Source: Nostoc edaphicum CCNP1411 | GTDB taxonomy: Bacteria; Cyanobacteriota; Cyanobacteriia; Cyanobacteriales; Nostocaceae | Assembly (NCBI RefSeq): GCF_014023275.1 | Contig: NZ_CP054698.1 | Span: 62,001 to 126,000, forward strand | DNA: 64,000 nt | Direction: 5' to 3' | Shown here: positions 7,905-15,095 of the stretch, in pieces | How positions within the stretch are numbered: the first letter of the stretch is position 1 | How the letters are laid out: every line of letters begins with the position of its first letter | Translations under genes and position numbers: made by a program | Notes under the pieces: model-generated | Database searches by the model: none | What the model saw: only the letters and a program-made list of their open reading frames with translations | Told to the model about the DNA's origin: nothing

Positions 7905-8144
7905 TTACAGAGAGTTATTGAAATAGGTTGCCCAAAGAGTTCCAGTTACTCCAAGAGCGATTAACAGGTATGTAAAAAATTTGCCTAATTCAGGTTGTTG
8001 TCCTAGTACCTTATCTTCTTGACCACCAGTGAAAAATAATGACCAAGCTTGATTGGCATTGATTTTCTCAAAGTTGTTAAAACTAGGTCTGAAAACTACT
8101 GCTCCAAGCAAATTTTTATTGGGAAAATCAAAATCGGTTTTCAT
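7905..8144 (-). CDS. Small single-span membrane protein, function unknown
   Basis: Length 79 aa. The N-terminal half is soluble (KTDFDFPNKNLLGAVVF), followed by AWSLFFTGGQEDKVLGQQPELG and one transmembrane helix at about residues 57-74. It is the size of a high-light-inducible or photosystem-associated small protein, but the ExxNGR chlorophyll-binding motif of HLIPs is absent, so I do not assign it to that family. It lies on the same strand upstream of nblA, 133 bp away, which may reflect shared use during light or nutrient acclimation. That link is inference only. Confidence 0.6.
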   Translation of the reverse strand: MKTDFDFPNKNLLGAVVFRPSFNNFEKINANQAWSLFFTGGQEDKVLGQQPELGKFFTYLLIALGVTGTLWATYFNNSL

Positions 8145-8552
8145 GATGTTTTCTCTATTGTTTTATTGATTTGATCAGGGGATTCTTGTTATCTGTTAAC
8201 TAAATTCTGATATCAGGTATTTTTACCCCTCTTAGATTAGCCATTAGGCTGATTTTTTTCAAATCTGCCTGAGCATATCGGTCTAAAACTTCATTGGCAT
8301 CCATATTGGTTGCCTCGCAACGAGTAGCGTTGTCGCTGGATGTTTTTATTATAGCTATATTTCGGAATATTGAGTTTTATTTCAAATTGCAAAAAAATAT
8401 TAAGTTAATTTTTCTATATATACCTTTGAGATGCGTAGGCGTATCGCGCTTGTCACCAGACATTGCAGTTTTGCCTCAGAAATAGCTCTGTATCTACCCT
8501 CTTGCGGTAAAGTTGCATAAGAACGTGCATCTAAAGCCAGGAGGAAAGAGTT
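8145..8552. other. A+T-rich divergent promoter region
   Basis: Spacer between the divergent 79-aa gene and the quinone oxidoreductase. I see no gene, tandem repeat or strong hairpin. The last 20 bases carry the strong AGGAGG ribosome site of the next gene. Confidence 0.5.
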
Positions 8553-9560
8553 GTGAAAGCAGTCTTGATGACGGCAGCTGGCAGTCCCGAAGTTCTGCAA
8601 TTACAGGAAGTGCCAAACCCTGCTGTTCCTGTAGGTAATACTGAACTTTTAGTGCGTTTGGTAGCGGCTGGAATTAACCCCATTGACACTAAACTTCGTA
8701 GTCGAGGCACTTTCTACCCCGATCGCACGCCGACAATTTTAGGATGTGATGGTGCGGGTATTGTCGAAGCGGTGGGTGCTGGTGTTCAGCGTTTTCGTCC
8801 AGGTGATGAGGTATATTTTTGCTATGGTGGTTTGGGCGCACACCAAGGCAATTATGCTGAATACACCGTTGTGGATGAGCGGTTTGTGGCACGTAAACCC
8901 GCGTCTATTTCCTTTGCTGAAGCAGCCGCAGCGCCTTTGGTATTAATAACTGCCTGGGAAGCTTTATATGAACGGGGACGATTGGAACCTGGGGAACGGG
9001 TTTTGATTCATGCGGGGGCTGGTGGTGTCGGTCATGTAGCAATTCAATTGGCTAAACTCAAAGGTGCTACTGTTTCTACCACAGTCAGTTCTGAGGAAAA
9101 AGCTAATTTCGTCAAAGAATTGGGTGCTGACCATGTAATTTTTTACAAACAAACAGACTTTGTGCAAGCGGTATTAGATTGGACTGGCGGCGAAGGCGTA
9201 GACTTGGCTTTTGATACCATCGGCGGCGAAACCTTTCACAAAAGCTTCCCCGCAGTGCGAGTCTATGGCGATATTGTGACGATTCTCGAACCAGATGCCA
9301 ATACTGTTTGGAAAACTGCTAGGCTACGCAATCTCCGCATTGGTTTAGAATTAATGTTGACACCAGCGTTGCTAGGATTGGAGGAAATTCTCCAGCACCA
9401 TGCAGAAATTCTCGAACAATCTGCCACTTGGATTGATGAAGGCAAGTTAAAAATCCATGTTAGTCACAAGTTTCCTTTGAAAGAAGCGGCTAAAGCGCAC
9501 CAATTAATTGAAAGCGGGTCTGTGGCGGGTAAAATTGTTCTGCTGATTAGCGACGAATGA
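8553..9560 (+). CDS. Zinc-free alcohol dehydrogenase-like quinone oxidoreductase (MDR family)
   Basis: Length 335 aa, starting at GTG 8553 with AGGAGG about 8 bases upstream. The N-terminal GroES-like catalytic domain contains GxNPIDTK (near 45) and the GCDGAGIVEAVGAGV segment. The Rossmann domain has the NADPH loop HAGAGGVGHVAIQLAK near residue 153. No structural zinc cysteine cluster is present, so it belongs with the quinone reductase/zeta-crystallin branch, which reduces quinones or reactive enones with NADPH in the cytosol. The physiological substrate is unknown. The following gene starts 10 bases after its stop and may be co-transcribed. Confidence 0.85.
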   Translation: MKAVLMTAAGSPEVLQLQEVPNPAVPVGNTELLVRLVAAGINPIDTKLRSRGTFYPDRTPTILGCDGAGIVEAVGAGVQRFRPGDEVYFCYGGLGAHQGNYAEYTVVDERFVARKPASISFAEAAAAPLVLITAWEALYERGRLEPGERVLIHAGAGGVGHVAIQLAKLKGATVSTTVSSEEKANFVKELGADHVIFYKQTDFVQAVLDWTGGEGVDLAFDTIGGETFHKSFPAVRVYGDIVTILEPDANTVWKTARLRNLRIGLELMLTPALLGLEEILQHHAEILEQSATWIDEGKLKIHVSHKFPLKEAAKAHQLIESGSVAGKIVLLISDE

Positions 9561-9569
9561 TCCAACAAT

Positions 9570-11828
9570 TTGCATAAATTATTTTTTAAACGCAGAGGCA
9601 CACAGAGGTTAAACGCAAAGGTATGCAGAGGGGTTTCTCTGCACTCCTTTGCGTTTATTTGCGTTTTTTTAATTCTTCTCCTCTTCCTCCCCCTACCTGC
9701 TTGGGCAGCACAAACGCAGCCAGAACGCACACCCTTAACTCTGGAATTATTACAAGAACGACTGCGTACACCCACACTCCGCGAAGGCAATTTGACTGTC
9801 GATTTGCAGAAGATGGTGATTGATTTACGTCCAGAAAACGCCAGCTTTCGTGATGCTTTTTACCAATTATTGCGAAAAGAATTAGGTACAAAACCTTTAG
9901 GTTTAGACCTCAGCTATGCTTTGATTTTGGGTGATTTTGTGGGCAGCGATTTGGGTTTAAGAACACCCTTGTATGTAAAAGCGATGTCTGGCGACAAGCC
10001 GCGAGGCGTCTACGCTCCCATTTTCACTGCTACCGAACAAGAAGAACTAGAACGTTTACGCTTTGTTTGTCTAGAGTCACTTGCAATCGCTTTACCCAAC
10101 TCAAAAGATTGTCGATCGCTTTTAGGAACAGAGTCAACCCCAGCCAGTGAAATCGATGTCTTTCGTGGTGCTTTGACACTGGTGCAAACTCGCTTCAATG
10201 GCGAAGTGAAGTTCTCCAATACATTTTTTCTTCAGTCTGTGGATGCCCAAGGTGCAACTTTTCTCCAACCTACTAACTGGACTGAAAGCAGATTCGCTCG
10301 TCCCGTTAGTTTCACCAGCGCTAACTTCCGGCAACCAAGTAATTTTCAGAGCAGTATTTTTTTTGAAAAAGCTAATTTCAAAAAAATCAAATTTCAGGAA
10401 CTTGCTGATTTTCAAGGCAGTATTTTTGAAAAAACTGCTAACTTTAACCAAGCAACTTTTAAACTTTTGGCTAAATTCAGTAGTGTGCAATGGCAAGGAA
10501 ATGCTGATTTTTCTGATGTGTACTTTGCTAATCAAGCCCAGTTTACTAAAGCAGATTTTAATCAATTCCTCCTTTTAACAGAAGCGACTTTTGAGCAAGC
10601 TGTAAGCTTCCGGGAAGCGGATTTTAACAAATTGGTAAATCTGCAAGGTGCGAACATTCTTAACCAAGCAGATTTTAGTGATGCGATATTTGCTACAGAG
10701 GCTTGTTTAAGCGTACCTGGTTTAACTTTTAACTCTAACCAAGCGAAAATTTTAGGTAATCCCGGTCAGATTGGTAAGATGTTCTGTATCCCAACATTGC
10801 AAGGTAATCAAAATATCTTGCGGAATTTGGGGCAAAATTTTCGTCAGCAACAGCAAGTTGCCGATGCTAATGAACTGGAATATACAAAACAACGACTGCG
10901 ATTAAGAGAGTTCGGCCGTCGTCTGACAGCTACAAATATTAATAGTGCTTCTGTTGCAAGTTTGATTAACCTGGGTTTTTCTGCAACTCAAGCCCAAGCG
11001 ATCGCCCAGCGTCGTCTGCTAAAATCCTTTCGCAACAGTAGTGAGTTGCTCACCATAACAGACATCGATTTAGAAAAATATACCCAATTAAGCGATCGCT
11101 TAATTGTTGGCGAAACCCTTTCTATACTTGGCTGGTTACTGCAAGCTTGGAGTTGGTTGGCGTTGAGTGTATTGCTGTTGTTGAGTGGCTATGGTACAAA
11201 TTTTTGGTTAGTCTTTGGCGTGGGAGGATTAGCGATCGCTTATTTCGGCTTACTATTTTGGCTGGTGGATCGCTATCGTCGGCTGCATCCCGTACCAATT
11301 ATTCCCACATTCTACGAAACCATTTCGATATTAATCAGTTTTAGCGTTTTAGAATTCTTCAGCTTACTAGCGATCTTTCGGAATGCTCAACAACCTTGGC
11401 TGACGTTGGGGTGTCTTTTAATAATTATTGTCCCCGTCCCAATGGCTTTATTGATCCGACTTTATCAACAAGGTCGTTATCACGATTTAATGGACGTTTC
11501 TTACTTCACAGAAGACGGTACATTTCGCCAGTTACGATTATTGATTGGGCGTTTGCCAGTGATACCAAGGAATCAGACGTTTCGGGAACGATATATGCCC
11601 TTGTTGTGCGATCGCCGCTGGAACTGGCTTAACTACTATGATTTTAGCCTCAACAACCTAGTTAAATTAGGATTTAACGACATTCGTCTACGAGATGAAC
11701 ATTTACCAGGTATCATCTCTGCACTTGCTTGGTATCAATGGAGTTTCGGTTTAATTTACATCACCCTAGTTTTGTGGACACTTTCCCGCACAATTCCGGG
11801 ATTGAATTTGCTGATTTATCTGAAGTAA
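9570..11828 (+). CDS. Exported pentapeptide-repeat protein with helix-hairpin-helix and membrane domain
   Basis: Length 752 aa if the TTG at 9570 is used. The first 28 codons come from a dispersed repeat (cgcagaggcacacagagg) and the true start may be further in. A signal-peptide-like hydrophobic stretch ends at PAWAAQ near residue 47. A conserved globular part follows, then pentapeptide repeats (A(N/D)F-type) from about 215 to 385, a helix-hairpin-helix-like segment (LINLGFSATQAQAIAQRR) near 470, and four or so transmembrane helices from about 525 to 745. It is likely an inner- or thylakoid-membrane protein with an extracytoplasmic beta-helix. The specific role is unknown. It sits 10 bases after the oxidoreductase stop. 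Confidence 0.7.
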   Translation: MHKLFFKRRGTQRLNAKVCRGVSLHSFAFICVFLILLLFLPLPAWAAQTQPERTPLTLELLQERLRTPTLREGNLTVDLQKMVIDLRPENASFRDAFYQLLRKELGTKPLGLDLSYALILGDFVGSDLGLRTPLYVKAMSGDKPRGVYAPIFTATEQEELERLRFVCLESLAIALPNSKDCRSLLGTESTPASEIDVFRGALTLVQTRFNGEVKFSNTFFLQSVDAQGATFLQPTNWTESRFARPVSFTSANFRQPSNFQSSIFFEKANFKKIKFQELADFQGSIFEKTANFNQATFKLLAKFSSVQWQGNADFSDVYFANQAQFTKADFNQFLLLTEATFEQAVSFREADFNKLVNLQGANILNQADFSDAIFATEACLSVPGLTFNSNQAKILGNPGQIGKMFCIPTLQGNQNILRNLGQNFRQQQQVADANELEYTKQRLRLREFGRRLTATNINSASVASLINLGFSATQAQAIAQRRLLKSFRNSSELLTITDIDLEKYTQLSDRLIVGETLSILGWLLQAWSWLALSVLLLLSGYGTNFWLVFGVGGLAIAYFGLLFWLVDRYRRLHPVPIIPTFYETISILISFSVLEFFSLLAIFRNAQQPWLTLGCLLIIIVPVPMALLIRLYQQGRYHDLMDVSYFTEDGTFRQLRLLIGRLPVIPRNQTFRERYMPLLCDRRWNWLNYYDFSLNNLVKLGFNDIRLRDEHLPGIISALAWYQWSFGLIYITLVLWTLSRTIPGLNLLIYLK

Positions 11829-11857
11829 ACCTCGTCTACCTTGAGAACCGTAGTTTT

Positions 11858-11938
11858 GTAGGTTGGGTGCAGCGATAGCGTAACCCAACATAAAATTTGG
11901 TGGTAATGTTGGGTTGCGTTTCACTCCACCCAACCTAC
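11858..11938. repeat. 81-bp inverted-repeat element (GTAGGTTGGGTG ends)
   Basis: Ends GTAGGTTGGGTG and CACCCAACCTAC are exact complements. The inner parts (TAACCCAACA...TGTTGGGTTG) also pair, giving one long hairpin. It has no coding capacity and is a typical small dispersed cyanobacterial element lying after the pentapeptide gene. Confidence 0.6.
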
Positions 11939-12032
11939 ATAAATATATCTTTTAAAAAACTCTAGGTTTCAACATAGATGAGGTTTAGCTATTTAACATC
12001 TTCGGGCTGCCACTGTCGATTGTAAACTTTAA

Positions 12033-12136
12033 TATAGCAATCCTAAATGAGTTGTGAAAATGCGCGATGTCCAGATCCCCGACTTCTTCGAGAAGTCGGG
12101 GATCTAATTTTTCACGAATGATTTAGGATTGCTATA
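12033..12136. mobile_element. 104-bp MITE-like element (TATAGCAATCCTAAAT ends), copy 1
   Basis: Perfect 16-bp terminal inverted repeats TATAGCAATCCTAAAT / ATTTAGGATTGCTATA enclose an inner perfect hairpin, AGATCCCCGACTTCT-TCG-AGAAGTCGGGGATCT. The same interior (AGATCCCCGA...TCGGGGATCT, then GGACATCGCGCATTTT) occurs inverted near 51551. It has no open frame and is intergenic. Confidence 0.7.
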
Positions 12137-12212
12137 TATTGATAAATTGGGTGCTAAATCAGTAGTGGTCGAATCCTCTACTGATTTACTCCTCCTGCCT
12201 CCTTCAATATGA

Positions 12213-12950
12213 TTACAGCAGGGTTACACCGCCATCCACAGGCAAAATAACTCCTGTTATGTAGGGATTGGTGATCAAACTTAATACAGCTTGCGCCACT
12301 TCTTCTGCTTGCCCAAGATGCTGGACAGGTAAGGATGCTTCAGCCCACTTTGTTAGGTCTGAGCGTTCAGAATCGCTTTGACTGCTCCAAATACTGATAT
12401 CTTCTATCAGTCCGGGGGCAATTACATTCACCCGAATCGGTGAAATTTCTAACGCCAGCGATCGCCCAAAAGTGGCAACGGCAGCATTTGCGGCTGCGAT
12501 CGCAGAAATCCCCCCCATTTTTGAAGATTTGAAGATAGTGACACTGGATGTTAGGGTAATAGAGCCGTCAGTCGCTATATTTTTCAGCGATGCACGCACA
12601 GCAAAGAACGTTCCCCAGAATTTATCCATCCCACCTTGAGCAGTTTGTGTGGTCATCTCTGCTAAAAGCGATCGCGGCATATTTCTGTCTCCCATAGCCG
12701 TTACAACCAAATGATCGAAGTTTCCAATCTGCTCAAAAAAAGCATTAACTGAATCTTCGTGCAACACATCAACAGTTTTGCCCTCAATTTCTCCAGAAAT
12801 TAATGCGATCGCCTCATTTAATTTCTCTTGAGATGAGTGGGTAAGTATAACTTTTGCCCCTACTTCTACCATCTTTTGGGCGATCGCCAGATCGACCCCT
12901 GAACTGATGCCAAGAATCACCACTTTCTTGCCTGATAGCAACTTAAACAT
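12213..12950 (-). CDS. Short-chain dehydrogenase/reductase-like protein with altered active site
   Basis: Length 245 aa, the usual SDR size. The Rossmann opening is KKVVILGISSGVDLA (residues 8-22), and the C-terminus has PIRVNVIAPGLI near 178 and ITGVILPVDGG near 232, all SDR features. The catalytic pattern YxxxK before the conserved AAV is not there: the segment reads SAIAAANAAV, which puts Ile and Asn where Tyr and Lys belong. The third glycine of the cofactor loop is also changed (GVD). It may bind a nucleotide without classical oxidoreductase chemistry. An intact A+T-rich leader precedes the ATG at 12950. Confidence 0.75.
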   Translation of the reverse strand: MFKLLSGKKVVILGISSGVDLAIAQKMVEVGAKVILTHSSQEKLNEAIALISGEIEGKTVDVLHEDSVNAFFEQIGNFDHLVVTAMGDRNMPRSLLAEMTTQTAQGGMDKFWGTFFAVRASLKNIATDGSITLTSSVTIFKSSKMGGISAIAAANAAVATFGRSLALEISPIRVNVIAPGLIEDISIWSSQSDSERSDLTKWAEASLPVQHLGQAEEVAQAVLSLITNPYITGVILPVDGGVTLL

Positions 12951-13159
12951 TGTTTCGCCTGATAAAAGTAAAAAGTATACAATCTATTTTTCAATCAAAA
13001 AAAATTTATCTATAGGAGTCCTATTTGATTTTTGAAAAAATTCAGTACAATTTGAAAAGGCTTGTTTCTTATTCCCTATTTCCTATTTTCTACCTATTGT
13101 GTACGCAAATAATTTCAGAAATCAAAGCTGATTCTTATATAAAATAACTGTTACCCAAC

Positions 13160-13966
13160 TCAGCACTCAGCACCAGCACTATTCATTGGCTTCTTTGCTG
13201 AAACTAATAAATAACCTATAGATGAAGTATTTAACAAACCATCTATCGCACTCACATTTGCCTGATAGCTTTCTTCATCTATATCTTTGGCTTGAAATTC
13301 CTCTGCCAACCAAGATTTTAGATGTCGGTAATGTGTTAGCCAGCACTCATCTGTTGCGTCCACAAATTTTAAGAGTTGGAATCCTGCTTGTTGATAAAGA
13401 TTTTTATACTCCTCAATATCTTTATCTTTGATGATATTTTCCTGTGGAACAATCCAATCACCGAAATACTGTATATTTTCAAAGATGATATCAGAGAGGA
13501 TGAGATGGCCTCCTGGCTTCAATACTCGCCAAGCCTCTTTGAGAAACTTCTCCCTGTTATTAAAGTAGAAGGCTGCTTCAACACAGATGATGTTATCAAA
13601 TGAATTATCCTTAAATTCCATCTGTACAGCATCCATGCAAATAAATTTGCACTCTGGGGTGTTAACTGTACTTCTTTCAATTTGTTGGGGCGAAATATTA
13701 ATGCCCACAACATCAGTAGGCGAGTAATATTTGAATAGATAACCAGTAGTTGCTCCTAAACCGCAACCCACATCCAGGATACTTCCCTTCTTTTCTGGAA
13801 TAAATTCCAAAAGCTTTTCCATCAGGTTAAAACAGGCTGACTGCTGATTTTGAGTATCCGAGAGCCAATAACCTACATTGAAAAACTCTTGTTGACCATA
13901 TATCTTTCTAGTCCCCGGATTTAGAATTAAACTGTCAAAGTTGCTGATATATTCGCTTTTATCCAT
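13160..13966 (-). CDS. Class I SAM-dependent methyltransferase
   Basis: Length 268 aa. SAM-binding motif I is ILDVGCGLGATTG near residue 63. The acidic residue ending strand 2 and the FICMDAVQMEF segment (motif II region) follow, then NIICVEAAFYF and the post-motif WRVLKPGGHLILSDI near 145, in the order found in small-molecule methyltransferases related to the UbiE/tocopherol and sterol group. The substrate is unknown. It is a single gene on the minus strand, about 200 bp upstream of the SDR-like gene and possibly in one transcript with it. Confidence 0.85.
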   Translation of the reverse strand: MDKSEYISNFDSLILNPGTRKIYGQQEFFNVGYWLSDTQNQQSACFNLMEKLLEFIPEKKGSILDVGCGLGATTGYLFKYYSPTDVVGINISPQQIERSTVNTPECKFICMDAVQMEFKDNSFDNIICVEAAFYFNNREKFLKEAWRVLKPGGHLILSDIIFENIQYFGDWIVPQENIIKDKDIEEYKNLYQQAGFQLLKFVDATDECWLTHYRHLKSWLAEEFQAKDIDEESYQANVSAIDGLLNTSSIGYLLVSAKKPMNSAGAEC

Positions 13967-14381
13967 TTTTACTCACATGTTTTTTTAGAGTGGGTAACTC
14001 GTGTTGAAAATTCTATTCATTGGAATTCCTTAAAATCCTGAAAATCTTTAGTTATAAAAATACCAATAATGTGAAAACAGAGCCTTGATAATCAAAGAAA
14101 TATATTTCCCAGCTTAGATTAACTTGCTCCCTGTAGCAGTGTTATGATTAGAGGTATTAAACAGTTTTCTCTGGCTAACAGCTAGCTTTTACACGAAGAT
14201 AATTCTCGCTCTTATGAGCATGAAATTAGCTATAGACAATAGTACTTATTGCTTGAGCGAGGTATAATAAATCCACCCGCAAGCGAGAAGGGAATTATTA
14301 TGTACCTCATGTCAATTAGGAAACTCTATAAATAAATTATCTTCAAACTTAGTTGAGATGAACTTAAACTGTTTTTGGAAT
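13967..14381. other. A+T-rich intergenic region, nothing recognised
   Basis: Upstream of the methyltransferase gene and downstream of the small hydrophobic protein gene, both on the minus strand. I see no open frame of note, no tandem repeat and no strong hairpin. Confidence 0.5.
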
Positions 14382-14741
14382 CTAAATCTCTTGTGTCTCA
14401 GTAAAATTTTCTGGGCTAAGTTCATTTTTCAGTTTGAGTTTTAGCTCATCTGAAATTGGTAAATCTTTAATTTCTTGAAGAAGAACTTGAACAGATTCGG
14501 TTTTGCTACGTTCTTTATAAATAGCATTAACAATGGCTTCAAGTCCGTATCCTGCTACAGCATCCCCTACAACTGTTATCAGACCAAGTAGGGCTATACC
14601 TCCAACTATGCCAAAAGGCCCTCCTAACGCTGTAATGGCAGCTGCTACTGCGGCAGAGCTACCTCCTGATGTAACCGTTAGAATCACCAGAATGACACCA
14701 GGAAGACCCAGACCAGCAAGTTTTTTAACGATTTCGTCCAT
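14382..14741 (-). CDS. Small Gly/Ala-rich hydrophobic protein, function unknown
   Basis: Length 119 aa from the ATG at 14741; a TTG five codons upstream (14756) could also serve. Residues 1-10 are charged, 11-70 form two hydrophobic, glycine- and alanine-rich segments (LGLPGVILVILTV, then GGPFGIVGGIALLGLITVV), and the last 45 residues are a soluble helix ending in LKNELSPENFTE. The architecture resembles small two-helix membrane proteins that sit beside signalling or conflict genes, and its upstream neighbour on the same strand is a TPR-CHAT protein. I do not recognise the family and make no functional claim. Confidence 0.55.
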   Translation of the reverse strand: MDEIVKKLAGLGLPGVILVILTVTSGGSSAAVAAAITALGGPFGIVGGIALLGLITVVGDAVAGYGLEAIVNAIYKERSKTESVQVLLQEIKDLPISDELKLKLKNELSPENFTETQEI

Positions 14742-15095
14742 TTTAATCAACCTCAATTCCTTATATACTAGTTAAACATTACCAAGGGCAATAAAATCTA
14801 TTTAGCCTAATTAAAAACTAAAATTTTTCTCTATTTATTGTTTTTGTAGTCATCTAATTAAACAGATAATCTCAGTTTTATCAATAAAATGCAATAGCAG
14901 TATAAGACGGTTAAATGGACAGTTAAGACAGTTAAGTGGACAATTAAGACACTTAAGACAGTTAAGCGGACAGTTAAGACACTTAAGACAGTTAAGCAGA
15001 TAGTAAAAATATTTAAAATAGTTAATGAATAATAATTACTAACTTTCAGGAGGCACGAGGCAGAAGCAAGACTGCCCTCTGCCTCGTGCTCTTAT
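14742..15095. other. Intergenic region with tandem repeat between the hydrophobic protein and CHAT genes
   Basis: A+T-rich; the only structure is the nested repeat at 14905-15003. Both flanking genes are on the minus strand, so this is the leader of the small gene and the trailer of the CHAT gene. Confidence 0.5.
14905..15003. repeat. Nested tandem repeat, 30-bp period made of 9-11-bp units
   Basis: The core unit GACAGTTAA or GACACTTAA recurs eight to nine times. Three units (ggacagttaa, gacacttaa, gacagttaag) form a higher-order period of 30 bp with two nearly complete copies. It lies in a non-coding spacer. Confidence 0.7.
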
